The notes under the pieces are model-generated. The model worked only from the letters and a program-made list of their open reading frames with translations, ran no database searches and was not told the origin of the DNA. A program made the translations under genes and the position numbers. From Oceanicola sp. 502str15 (GTDB lineage Bacteria > Pseudomonadota > Alphaproteobacteria > Rhodobacterales > Rhodobacteraceae): a stretch of 64,000 bases of DNA. Shown one piece after another: positions 18,826 to 27,005 of this stretch; the stretch's first letter is position 1; the number at the start of each line of letters is the position of its first letter. The DNA lies in NCBI RefSeq assembly GCF_024105635.1, contig NZ_WYDQ01000001.1, positions 248,001 to 312,000 of the forward strand, given 5' to 3'.

Positions 18826-19400
18826 CGGCGCAGGAGGCGCAAGTCGACCAGCGCGGCGGCGGTGGCGGCGAGGGTGGCGAGGCAGAGCACCCACTTTGAT
18901 ATCAGCTCCATTGCGCCTTCGATCTGGACCGCGTGGAGCACGGTGGCCAGCACCACGAGGGCAGCCAACGCGTTATGCGCCCATCGCCAGCGACGGGGCG
19001 CGAGGCGGCGGCGCAGGGCCACGAGGAGGGCGGTGGCGACGATCCCCCAGAGCGCGATGACGCCCCAGACCGAGAACCCGGTGGGCGCGCGCAGCAGGAG
19101 CGCATCAACCGTGTCGGGCGGGCTGGTGATGTAGAGGCCGGCTATGTGGAGCAGGGTGAGGACGAGGAGGGCGATGCCTGCGCGGCGGTGCCAGCGGCGC
19201 CCCGTGGGGCCACGCAGGCCGGGGAGGTATCCGGCGGCGAGCAGCGGCTGGGCCAGCAGCAGGCAAAGCGCGAGGATGCCCGCGAAGCCGCCGGTGATAT
19301 AGGCGAAGCCGCGATAGGCGAGCCAGGGGTTGAGGGCGGCGAGGGTCAGCGGCCCTGCGGTGAGGGCGGCGAGGGCCAGCCAGGGGAGCGCCTTGCGCAA
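18822..19400 (-). CDS. Ferric-reductase-like transmembrane heme protein
   Basis: A 192-residue membrane protein with about five helices (7-24, 33-57, 75-92, 108-128, 138-160) and possibly a sixth at the C-terminus. Histidines inside or near helices (RRWHRR, LLHIAGLY, WAHNAL, VLHAVQ) sit as in the ferric-reductase/MsrQ transmembrane family, which carries b-type heme. It lies 15 bases downstream of the Tat-exported dioxygenase-fold gene and is probably cotranscribed, suggesting electron delivery to or from that periplasmic protein. That link is an inference. Confidence 0.78.
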   Translation of the reverse strand: MRKALPWLALAALTAGPLTLAALNPWLAYRGFAYITGGFAGILALCLLLAQPLLAAGYLPGLRGPTGRRWHRRAGIALLVLTLLHIAGLYITSPPDTVDALLLRAPTGFSVWGVIALWGIVATALLVALRRRLAPRRWRWAHNALAALVVLATVLHAVQIEGAMELISKWVLCLATLAATAAALVDLRLLRR

Positions 19401-19415
19401 GGGTTCAGGCGCGGA

Positions 19416-19904
19416 TCAGGCGGGGGCCAGCACGAAATTGCCCGCGACCGAGGTGTCGGCGGGGCTGGACATGACCGGGCGCAGGAACACGGTTTGAAAC
19501 GCGCCGTCGTCATAGGCGAGGTGGGCGTGGGGCTGGCCGAAGTTGGGCAGGATCTGCTCCATCTCGAGGGCAAAGCTGCCATCGGCGCGGGTGAGGGTGG
19601 AGCCGTGGTTGCGCGGCTCGCGCTCGCCGCCGAGCGTGGTGGCGGCCCAGATCTGGATGCGCAGCCCGTCGAGCGGCTTGCCGTCGCCCGCGCGCAGCAC
19701 CTTGCCATGGACGATGAAGCCGCGCCCGAGGCTCTCGACCAGCGGGGCGCCGGGGCGGTAGTTGTTGGCTCCGCCCCGCATCGAGCGGGTGGGGGCGAGG
19801 GTGGCGGCGGAGGCGGGCACCGTGAAGGGCAGGGGCATCAGCGCGGCGGCGGTGAGGCTGGCGCTGGCGGTTGCAAGAAAGCTGCGGCGGCTTTGGAGGG
19901 GCAT
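19416..19904 (-). CDS. Tat-exported protein with intradiol-dioxygenase-like fold
   Basis: A 162-residue protein. SRRSFLATASAS (5-16) is a twin-arginine signal, so it is exported folded. The mature part has GKVLRAGDGKPLDGLRIQIW and TRADGSFALEM, the beta-sandwich pattern of intradiol ring-cleavage dioxygenases, and H126-x-H128 at the place of the iron-binding His pair. The two tyrosine iron ligands expected after the Trp and before the His pair are not seen. ATG 19904 starts right at the Tat signal; the longer frame upstream is ignored. Confidence 0.75.
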   Translation of the reverse strand: MPLQSRRSFLATASASLTAAALMPLPFTVPASAATLAPTRSMRGGANNYRPGAPLVESLGRGFIVHGKVLRAGDGKPLDGLRIQIWAATTLGGEREPRNHGSTLTRADGSFALEMEQILPNFGQPHAHLAYDDGAFQTVFLRPVMSSPADTSVAGNFVLAPA

Positions 19905-19995
19905 GGCTGTCTCCCGGAACGGCGGCGGATGCCCGTGAGGATAGCCCGGATCGCCCGTTCGCGCATCTGCCGGGGCGGCACGTTTGCGTGAAGTC

Positions 19996-20685
19996 TCAGC
20001 GCTCGGGGATGAGCTGCTGCACGATGCCGGCGACCAGCAGGTAGAGCGAGGTGACGCCAAGCGACCAGGACAGCCAGGGCGATTGCTCGAAGCTCTGCCA
20101 GGCCGCGATCACCGCCAGTGCCACCCAGATCACCGAGACCGGCAGGGTGAGATTGCGCCAGCGCTTGGTGCGGGTGGGGTGCACGAACTTCAGCGGCAGG
20201 AACATGGCAGCCGCCAGCACGATGCTCGTGACCACGGTGACCCAGGGCGCGGGCTGCATGGCCATGAGCACCAGCACGGCGAGGTTCCAGCAGCCCGGAA
20301 AGCCGCGAAAGCTCTTGTCGGTCAGCTTCATCCTTGTGTCGGAGAAGTAGAGCACAGAGGAAAAGCAGATGCCGAGCGCGCAGAGCGCGGCCCATGGGTT
20401 GGGCAGCAGGCCGGAGCCGTAGAGCGCGAAGGCGGGGATGAAGACGTAGGTCAGGAAGTCGATGATCAGGTCGAGCAGGGCGCCGTCGATGATGGGGGCG
20501 TGGTTGGTCACGTCGTACTTGCGGGCCAGCGGACCATCTATGCCGTCGACGGCGAAGGCGGCCAGCAGCCAGAGGAACATCACCGGCCAGTCGCCCTGCA
20601 CGGCGGCCAGCATCGCCAGCATCGCAAGCGCCGCGCCGGTGGCAGTGAAGAGATGGACCCCATAGGCCTTGAACCGATCAGACAT
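19996..20685 (-). CDS. pcs: Phosphatidylcholine synthase
   Basis: A 229-residue inner-membrane enzyme that joins choline to CDP-diacylglycerol, making phosphatidylcholine in one step. The CDP-alcohol phosphotransferase signature is present as DGIDGPLAR near residue 47, continuing with IIDGALLDLIIDF (the later D-x3-D pair). About eight transmembrane helices and the C-terminal region match Pcs. The start is ATG 20685. It is transcribed alone between the Tat protein gene (91-base gap) and xerC. Typical of choline-using alphaproteobacteria. Confidence 0.92.
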   Translation of the reverse strand: MSDRFKAYGVHLFTATGAALAMLAMLAAVQGDWPVMFLWLLAAFAVDGIDGPLARKYDVTNHAPIIDGALLDLIIDFLTYVFIPAFALYGSGLLPNPWAALCALGICFSSVLYFSDTRMKLTDKSFRGFPGCWNLAVLVLMAMQPAPWVTVVTSIVLAAAMFLPLKFVHPTRTKRWRNLTLPVSVIWVALAVIAAWQSFEQSPWLSWSLGVTSLYLLVAGIVQQLIPER

Positions 20686-20802
20686 GGGGCGAAGGGTTAC
20701 CGGGCCGGGGGCGGCGCGGCAATCTAAATTCCCTTGAGCGGAGAAATGCCCGACAAGGCCGTGCCCGGCTGTGGCCCGCGCGCCGCGTGGCGGGGGCCGG
20801 GG

Positions 20803-21735
20803 TCAGGCGCGGTTGCGGCCCTGGGGGTGGGCGCGGTTGTAGACATCCATCAGCCGGGCGGTATCGACTGCGGTATAGGCCTGGGTGGTGGAGAGCGAGG
20901 CGTGGCCGAGCAGCTCCTGGATGGTGCGCAGGTCGCCCCCGGCTTCCATCAGGTGGGTGGCGAAGCTGTGGCGCAGGGCGTGGGGGGTGCAGCTGGAGGG
21001 CAGGCCGAGCTGCATCCGGGCGGCCTCTGTCACCTTGGCGACGGCGCGCCGCGAGAGCGGTTTGCCGCGGATCGAGCGGAACAGCGGGCCCGACGGGTCG
21101 AGCTGGTGGGGGCAGTCGCGGCGGTAGTCCTCGACCGCGGCGCGGGCGACGGGGAGGACCGGCACGATCCGTTCGCGCCCGCCCTTGCCGGTGATGCGCA
21201 GCACCTCGGCCAGCGGCGCGTCGGCCCCGGTGAGGGCGAGGGCCTCGGAGATCCGCAGCCCGCAGCCGTAGAGCAGGGTCACCACAGCGACGTCGCGGGT
21301 GGCGACCCAGGGTTCGGGGTGCTGGAGCGAGACGGTTTCGATCAGGTCGCGCGCCGCGCCGCGCCCGACGGGGCGGGGCAGTTTGCGCTGGTACTTGGGG
21401 GCGCGGACCGAGAGGGGGGCGGACATTTCGAGCCCTTCGCGCTCGGCGATCCAGCCGAGGAAGCCCTTCACCGCCGAGAGCTGCCGCGCCAGCGAGCGCG
21501 CGCCGACGCCGCCGGCGCGCTCATGGGCCATCCAGGCGCGCATGTCGGGCAGGGTGAGCGTGCCGAGGCGGGCGAGGCCGAGGCTTTCGCCCAGGTGGCC
21601 GGGCAGAAAGCACAGGAAGCCGGTGACATCGCGGCGGTAGGCCTCGAGCGTGTTCTCGGCGCGCCCGTCGATGGCGCGCAACTGCGACAGCCAGAGCTCC
21701 AGCGCCTGTTGCAGCGCCGGAGAGAGCGGGATCAT
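20803..21735 (-). CDS. xerC: Tyrosine recombinase XerC
   Basis: A 310-residue site-specific recombinase that resolves chromosome dimers at dif with XerD. The catalytic set is complete: R161 (GLRISEAL), K184 (TGKGGRER), H252 and R255 (PHALRHSFATHL), H278 (LLGHASL) and Y287 (TTQAYT). The N-terminal SAM-like domain spans about 1-100. ATG 21735 overlaps the DUF484 stop by ATGA, the usual DUF484-xerC coupling. It is the chromosomal housekeeping form, not a mobile-element integrase. Confidence 0.94.
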   Translation of the reverse strand: MIPLSPALQQALELWLSQLRAIDGRAENTLEAYRRDVTGFLCFLPGHLGESLGLARLGTLTLPDMRAWMAHERAGGVGARSLARQLSAVKGFLGWIAEREGLEMSAPLSVRAPKYQRKLPRPVGRGAARDLIETVSLQHPEPWVATRDVAVVTLLYGCGLRISEALALTGADAPLAEVLRITGKGGRERIVPVLPVARAAVEDYRRDCPHQLDPSGPLFRSIRGKPLSRRAVAKVTEAARMQLGLPSSCTPHALRHSFATHLMEAGGDLRTIQELLGHASLSTTQAYTAVDTARLMDVYNRAHPQGRNRA

Positions 21736-22439
21736 CCCAGGAAGCGCCGCATCTGGCGCTCGAAGACGCCGGCGAAGAAGCCGAGCAGGTCGGTGCCCTG
21801 GGAGGGGCGGAACTGGTGGGGATCTTCGGCGCCCATGACCAGCAGCCCGGGCAGGCGGCCCTCGCCCAGTTCGAGCTTGAGGCAGGCCTCGGAATGGATG
21901 TTGGGGGCGGCCTCGCCGTAGATCACCGAGAATTGCGGCCGGGTCTGGCGCAGGGTGACGGGGCGCACCGGCTTGTCGCGGCCCATGGTGAGATAGTCGT
22001 TCACGAAGCCCGGGGGGGCGACATGGAGCACGTCTCCGAGCTTCTTGACCGCCGGGTCCTCGCCCTCCTGCACGCTTTCGAGCACGAGGCGCAGGCAATC
22101 GACCCGCAGGATGTTGGCGACCTCGGTGCCGAGGTTGCGCAGGAACTCCTCGAAATCGCCGGGTTCGAGCATGGTGAGCACCGCGCGGTGCACTTGATTG
22201 GTGCCGGCGAGGTTTTCATAGGCGGCGGCGATGACCGAGCGGTGGGTGTCTTCGAGCCGGTCGAGACGGGCTTCGAGCCGCTCCATGGCGATGCCGCGCA
22301 GGTCGACGATGTTGCCGCCGAGCGACTTTTCGTTGGCCGCGATCAGCGCATGCATGATGTCGCGATCCTCAAGGATCATGTCGGGTTCGGAAATGATCAT
22401 GGATCGCAGCCCGATCAGCTGCTCCGCCGCTTCGCTCAT
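21732..22439 (-). CDS. DUF484 family protein
   Basis: A 235-residue cytoplasmic protein with a GAF-like core. The N-terminal half (LIGLRSMIISEPDMILEDRDIMHAL, then a helical RLDRLEDTHRSVI region) and the C-terminal half (SEACLKLELGEGRLPGLLVMGAEDPHQF, QGTDLLGFF) match DUF484. Three in-frame starts exist; ATG 22439 is preferred because AGAGG lies seven bases upstream. Its function is unknown; family members nearly always precede xerC, as here. Confidence 0.9.
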   Translation of the reverse strand: MSEAAEQLIGLRSMIISEPDMILEDRDIMHALIAANEKSLGGNIVDLRGIAMERLEARLDRLEDTHRSVIAAAYENLAGTNQVHRAVLTMLEPGDFEEFLRNLGTEVANILRVDCLRLVLESVQEGEDPAVKKLGDVLHVAPPGFVNDYLTMGRDKPVRPVTLRQTRPQFSVIYGEAAPNIHSEACLKLELGEGRLPGLLVMGAEDPHQFRPSQGTDLLGFFAGVFERQMRRFLG

Positions 22440-22589
22440 ATCTGCCTCTTTCTCCGTCATGGGTGGATGATACCCCATGCGTTGTTCTTGGTTGCCCCAT
22501 TTGTTTCAAACCGGAGCGTGGGCGGGCAAGGGTTTTGTCGGTGAGGTGGGGGGAGCGGCCGTGAGGGTGGCGGTTGAGTCACAGGGGTG

Positions 22590-22710
22590 GAGCGGGGCGT
22601 TGCCCCCTCGCCACCGGGCGCGAACCGGGGGCGCCACAAGGGCGCCGCACGGAGATATTTGCACCAAGAGAATGGGCAGGAAGGCGACAAATCTAGACGA
22701 ATTGTCGCCG
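22590..22710. repeat. Multi-hairpin intergenic repeat, copy A
   Basis: This stretch lies between the stop of the transaldolase gene and the start of DUF484. It contains CCACCGG/CCGGGGG (near 22611-22631), a perfect GGCGCC/GGCGCC hairpin (22630-22646), GAGATATTTG (22652-22661) with CCAAGAGAATG after it, and GGCGACAA/TTGTCGCC (22683-22690, 22702-22709). The order of elements is the same as in copy B at 25735-25879, with different stem bases. Confidence 0.75.
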
Positions 22711-22721
22711 ATCACTGCGGG

Positions 22722-23375
22722 TCAGAGGATGGTGATCTTGGCCTCGGCGGCGTCCTTGACGAATTGGGCGAGGCCCTTGTCGGTGAGGACGTGGTTGGCC
22801 ATCGCCTTGATGACACCCGGAGGCGCGGTGGCGACGTCGGCGCCGATCAGGGCGGCGTCCTTCATGTGGTTGGCCGAGCGGATCGAGGCGGCGAGGATCT
22901 GGGTGTCGAAGGCGTAGTTGTCGTAGATCGTGCGGATGTCGCCGATCAGGTCCATGCCGTCGAGGTTGAGATCATCGAGCCGCCCGATGAAAGGGGAGAT
23001 GTAGGTGGCCCCGGCCTTGGCGGCGAGCAGCGCCTGGTTGGCGGAGAAGCAGAGCGTGACGTTGACCATGGTGCCCGCGTCGGAAAGCGCCTTGCAGGTT
23101 TTCAGACCGGCCCAGGTGAGCGGCACCTTCACGGCGATGTTCTCGGCGATGCCGGCGAGCTTCTTGCCTTCTTCGAGCATGGTTTCGGCATCTGTCGCCA
23201 CCACTTCGGCGGAGACCGGGCCGGAGACCAGGTCGCAGATTTCCTTGGTCACTTCGAGGATGTCGCGGCCCGACTTCAGGATCAGCGACGGGTTTGTGGT
23301 GACGCCGTCGACCATGCCAAGGTCGTTCAGCTCGGCGATGGCGTCGATCTCGGCGGTATCTACGAAGAATTTCAT
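22722..23375 (-). CDS. tal: Transaldolase, fructose-6-phosphate-aldolase subfamily
   Basis: A 217-residue TIM-barrel enzyme of the short transaldolase/FSA group that transfers dihydroxyacetone units in the pentose phosphate pathway. [18 protein letters not shown], the Schiff-base Lys in NIAVKVPLT (about residue 86) and [11 protein letters not shown] are diagnostic. It is at the usual length for the small form. It diverges from priA with 82 bases between starts, and its transcript ends at the multi-hairpin repeat. Confidence 0.94.
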   Translation of the reverse strand: MKFFVDTAEIDAIAELNDLGMVDGVTTNPSLILKSGRDILEVTKEICDLVSGPVSAEVVATDAETMLEEGKKLAGIAENIAVKVPLTWAGLKTCKALSDAGTMVNVTLCFSANQALLAAKAGATYISPFIGRLDDLNLDGMDLIGDIRTIYDNYAFDTQILAASIRSANHMKDAALIGADVATAPPGVIKAMANHVLTDKGLAQFVKDAAEAKITIL

Positions 23376-23457
23376 GGGCGGCCTCCTCGGGCAGACTTGC
23401 GGTTGCGCCTCTCATACCGCAGGACAGGAGGCACTGAAACCCGAGAATGGCGGAGAT

Positions 23458-25653
23458 GTGAGCGCTAACGGTCATTTCAACGAGGGCGAGCCGGTTGCGG
23501 TGCTGACGACCCAGCCGCTGGGCGGCACGCTGGATTATGCCGCGCCCGCGGGCGGCGTGGCCGAGGGGGCCTTTGTGGTGGTGCCGCTGGGGCCGCGCCG
23601 GGTGATGGGCGTGGTCTGGGGGCCGGGCGAGGGCGGGTTCGACCGGGCCAAGTTGCGCCGCGTGGGCGAGGTGCTGGACGTGGCGCCAATGGGGGCGGGG
23701 ATGCGCGAGTTTCTGACCCGCGCCGGGGCCTATACGCTGACCGACATGCACCAGATGCTGCGCATGGCCACCCGCGCACCGGGGCTGGCGACGCCGCCGG
23801 GGATGCGCAAGGTCTACCGGCCCGGGCAGGGCGAGGTGGACCGGATGACGCCGGCGCGGGAGCGGGTGCTTGGCGTGCTGGAGGAGCATGGGGGGCTGTC
23901 CTTCACCCTTGGGGAGCTGGCGGAGATTGCCGGGGTGTCCAGTGGCGTGGTGAAGGGGCTGGTGAAGCTCGGCGCGGTGAGCGAGGAGCTGGCGCCGCGC
24001 GATGTGCCCTATCCGACGCTGGACCCGGGCCACGGCGGAAAGGCGCTGAACGAGGAGCAGGCGGCGGCGGCGGCGGCGCTGCGGGCCGGCGTGGCCTCGC
24101 GCGAGTATGGCACGACGCTGCTGAAGGGGGTGACGGGATCGGGCAAGACCGAGGTGTACCTGGAGGCGGTGGCGGAGTGCCTTGCGCAGGGGCGGCAGGC
24201 GCTGGTGTTGCTGCCCGAGATTGCGCTGACGCAGGAGTTTCTGGCCCGCGTCGAGGCGCGGTTTGGCGCCAAGCCGGCCGAGTGGCACCATGGGGTGACG
24301 GTTACCGAGCGGCGGCGCTGCTGGAAGATGGTGGGCGAGGGCGGGGCCTCGCTGGTGGTGGGCGCGCGTTCGGCGCTGTTTCTGCCCTTCCGCGAGCTGG
24401 GGCTGATCGTGATCGACGAGGAGCATGACGGTTCCTACAAGCAGGAGGATGGGGTGACCTATTCGGCCCGCGACATGGGGGTGCTGCGGGCGAGCATCGA
24501 GGGGGCGCAGATGGTGCTGGCCTCGGCCACGCCCTCGCTGGAGAGCTGGGCCAATGCGGAGGCCGGGAAATATGCCCGGGTGGAGCTGACCTCGCGCTTT
24601 GGCACGGCGGTGCTGCCGGAGATGCGGTCGATCGACATGCGGGTCGAGGGGCTGCCGGCGACGCGGTGGGTTTCCCCCACGCTGCAGGGGCTGGTGCGCG
24701 CGCGGATGGAGAAGGGGGAGCAGGCGCTGCTCTTCCTCAACCGGCGGGGCTATGCGCCGGTGACGATCTGCCGGGCCTGCGGACATCAGGTGGCCTGCCC
24801 GGACTGCGATGCGCGGATGGTGGAGCACCGGTTTCTGAAGCAGCTGATGTGCCACCAGTGCGGGCACACGGAGCCGGTGCCCGAGGCCTGCCCGAGCTGC
24901 GAGGTGGAGGGCAAGCTGGCGCCGGTGGGGCCGGGGGTGGAGCGGCTGGCCGAGGAGGTGAAGGAGCTGTTTCCGGAGGCGCGGGTGGCGGTGCTGTCCT
25001 CCGACCTGTTCGGGTCGGCGCGGGCGTTGAAGGCGGCGGTGGAGGGCATCGCCGGGGGGGCGGCGGATATCGTCATCGGCACCCAGATGGTGGCGAAGGG
25101 GCACAACTTTCCGCTGCTGACGCTGGTCGGGGTGATCGACGCCGACCTGGGGTTGCAGGGCAGTGACCTGCGGGCGGCGGAGAAGACCTTTCAGCTGATG
25201 CGGCAGGTGGCCGGGCGGGCCGGGCGGGCAGAGGCGCCGGGGCTGGCGGTGCTGCAAAGCTATCAGCCCGAGCATCCGGTGATCCGGGCGATCCTGAGCG
25301 GGGATGAAGAGGCGTTTTGGCGGGCGGAGGCGGAGGAGCGAAAGGCGGCGGGGGTGCCGCCCTATGGCCGGCTGGTGGGGATCGTGCTGTCTTCTCCCGA
25401 GATCGAGGATGTGAACGCGCTGGGCATGGCGATGGCGCGGCGGGCGGAGCCGTTGCGGGCGATCGGGGCGCAGGTTTTCGGCCCGGCGCCAGCACCGATT
25501 GCGCGCATTCGGGCGCGCCACAGGGTGCGGCTGCTGGTGAAGGCCGAGAAGAGCGCGCCGGTGCAGGCGGCGGTGACGGCCTGGCTGGCGCAGTTCGACT
25601 GGCCCAGCCGGGTGCGGGTGCAGGTGGATGTGGATCCGCTGAGCTTTTTCTGA
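23458..25653 (+). CDS. priA: Primosomal replication helicase PriA
   Basis: A 731-residue helicase that reloads the replisome at stalled forks. The N-terminal DNA-binding domain begins GEPVAVLTTQPLGGTLDY; Walker A is GVTGSGKTEVY near residue 225; Walker B is DEEH near residue 321; eight Cys in CRACGHQVACPDC, CHQCG and CPSC form the zinc site. A much longer open frame reaches back to 23005, but that part is antisense to tal. GTG 23458 gives the known length and N-terminus, with GGCGGAG just before it as a modest ribosome-binding site. Confidence 0.95.
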   Translation: MSANGHFNEGEPVAVLTTQPLGGTLDYAAPAGGVAEGAFVVVPLGPRRVMGVVWGPGEGGFDRAKLRRVGEVLDVAPMGAGMREFLTRAGAYTLTDMHQMLRMATRAPGLATPPGMRKVYRPGQGEVDRMTPARERVLGVLEEHGGLSFTLGELAEIAGVSSGVVKGLVKLGAVSEELAPRDVPYPTLDPGHGGKALNEEQAAAAAALRAGVASREYGTTLLKGVTGSGKTEVYLEAVAECLAQGRQALVLLPEIALTQEFLARVEARFGAKPAEWHHGVTVTERRRCWKMVGEGGASLVVGARSALFLPFRELGLIVIDEEHDGSYKQEDGVTYSARDMGVLRASIEGAQMVLASATPSLESWANAEAGKYARVELTSRFGTAVLPEMRSIDMRVEGLPATRWVSPTLQGLVRARMEKGEQALLFLNRRGYAPVTICRACGHQVACPDCDARMVEHRFLKQLMCHQCGHTEPVPEACPSCEVEGKLAPVGPGVERLAEEVKELFPEARVAVLSSDLFGSARALKAAVEGIAGGAADIVIGTQMVAKGHNFPLLTLVGVIDADLGLQGSDLRAAEKTFQLMRQVAGRAGRAEAPGLAVLQSYQPEHPVIRAILSGDEEAFWRAEAEERKAAGVPPYGRLVGIVLSSPEIEDVNALGMAMARRAEPLRAIGAQVFGPAPAPIARIRARHRVRLLVKAEKSAPVQAAVTAWLAQFDWPSRVRVQVDVDPLSFF

Positions 25654-25658
25654 GTGGC

Positions 25659-25676
25659 GTCGGGATAAATCCCGAC
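25659..25676. repeat. Palindrome with alternative stem after priA
   Basis: GTCGGGAT and ATCCCGAC flank an AA loop, followed by CTGT. It is the same 8-bp stem plus two-base loop plan as the GGCGGGAC family with compensating base changes, six bases after the priA stop. Confidence 0.65.
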
Positions 25677-25734
25677 CTGTGGCGTGGCGAGGGCGCGCTC
25701 TTTCGGGGACGCGTCGCACGGGGCGGTGTCACGC

Positions 25735-25879
25735 GGTGGGGGGTTCCCACCCCGTCGCCATTGGGCTTGAACCAATGGCACCACAATGGCGCCCCTTGTC
25801 GAGATATTCGCGGCAAGAAGATGAAGCGGGCCGGGGACAATCTGAATCGAATTGTCCATTTTCTTGCTCCAAATATCTC
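25735..25879. repeat. Multi-hairpin intergenic repeat, copy B
   Basis: It lies in the 364-base convergent spacer between priA and yebC, which has no gene. CCATTGG/CCAATGG encloses GCTTGAA (near 25758-25778), then GGCACC/GGCGCC. A long nested inverted repeat follows: GAGATATTCG (25801-25810) with CAAATATCTC (25870-25879), GCAAGAAGATG (25813-25823) with CATTTTCTTGC (25857-25867), and GGACAAT (25835-25841) with ATTGTCC (25851-25857). Either strand could use it as a transcription end. Confidence 0.8.
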
Positions 25880-26017
25880 CCGCCGGAGGCCCATATCTTT
25901 TCTGGACCAACCGGGCCGCCACCGCAGGGAGTGCAATGGCGTGGCCCGGATGCCACGGGACCGCGCCGAGCGCAGCGAGGCGCGCGGGTCGACGCGCGCA
26001 GGCGCGGCGAAGGCCGG

Positions 26018-26764
26018 TCAGGCGTCGAGCTGCTCCATCACCTCGTCGGAGACCTCGAAGTTGGCGGTGACGCGTTGCACGTCGTCGTCGTCTTCCAGCA
26101 CTTCGATGAGGCGCATCAGCTTCTGCATGCCCTCGAGGTCGAGCTCGGTGGTGGTGGTGGGGCGCCAGACCAGCTTGGCGGTTTCGCTTTCGCCAAGTTC
26201 GGCCTCGAGCGCGGTGCTGACCTCGTTGAGTTCGGTGTCGGCGCACCAGATCACGTGGCCCTCTTCCGAGCTTTCGGCGTCTTCCGCCCCGGCTTCGATC
26301 GCGGCCATCATCACCGTGTCCTCGTCGCCCACGGAGGCCGGGTATGTCACTTGGCCCTTGCGCTCGAACATGAAGCCGACCGAGCCGGTCTCGCCGAGGT
26401 TGCCGCCGTGCTTGCCGAAGGTCGAGCGGACGGTCGAAGCGGTGCGGTTGAGGTTGTCGGTCATCGCCTCGACGATCACCGCCACGCCGCCGGGGCCGTA
26501 GCCCTCGTAGCGGATTTCCTTGTAGTCGTCGCCGCCGGCGGCTTGGCTCTTGTCGATCGCGCGCTGGATCACGTCCTTGGGGACGGATTGCGACTTGGCT
26601 TCCTTCACCGCGAGGCGCAGGCGGGGGTTATTGTCGGGGTCGGGATCGCCCATCTTGGCCGCCACGGTGATTTCCTTGGCGAGCTTGGAGAAGAGCTTGG
26701 AGCGGGCGGCATCCTGACGGCCCTTGCGGTGCTGGATGTTTGCCCATTTGGAATGGCCCGCCAT
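26018..26764 (-). CDS. yebC: YebC/PmpR family protein (TACO1-like)
   Basis: A 248-residue cytoplasmic protein. [19 protein letters not shown] is the invariant family N-terminus, followed by [30 protein letters not shown] and an acidic C-terminal domain. Members act as DNA-binding regulators in some bacteria and as ribosome-associated factors that relieve stalling at prolines in others. ATG 26764 is fixed by this N-terminus; upstream residues in the frame are spurious. It diverges from the permease gene across 241 bases. Confidence 0.96.
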   Translation of the reverse strand: MAGHSKWANIQHRKGRQDAARSKLFSKLAKEITVAAKMGDPDPDNNPRLRLAVKEAKSQSVPKDVIQRAIDKSQAAGGDDYKEIRYEGYGPGGVAVIVEAMTDNLNRTASTVRSTFGKHGGNLGETGSVGFMFERKGQVTYPASVGDEDTVMMAAIEAGAEDAESSEEGHVIWCADTELNEVSTALEAELGESETAKLVWRPTTTTELDLEGMQKLMRLIEVLEDDDDVQRVTANFEVSDEVMEQLDA

Positions 26765-27005
26765 GGGTGCCTCCGTAATGTCGATTGCCGGTTCTGGCGG
26801 GCTGTATAGGGCAGAGGCCGGGGAGGGGGCAAGCGGAGTCGAGGGGGGCGCCATCAACGGGGCGTGTTCGGGGCCGGGCGCGGGGCGGTGGGGAACTTGT
26901 GTTCGCCCGACATCGGATTACTGTGGCCGCTCACCGCCGCTTGGGAAGTTCAACCTCGGGAAATCCTTGGGTTCTTTTCAACTGCGCCACAGGGAGTGCC
27001 CAGAT

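Noticed and set aside
20803..21735. XerC-type recombinase as a sign of a prophage or genomic island
   Set aside because: Its coupling to DUF484 and the full housekeeping motif set mark it as chromosomal XerC; no phage genes or attachment repeats are nearby.
23005..23457. N-terminal extension of priA by 151 codons
   Set aside because: It would lie antisense inside tal and has no resemblance to PriA; the family N-terminus begins at GTG 23458.
22972..25719. Long minus-strand frame of 915 codons opposite priA
   Set aside because: Antisense shadow; its C-terminal end is merely the transaldolase gene read in another frame.
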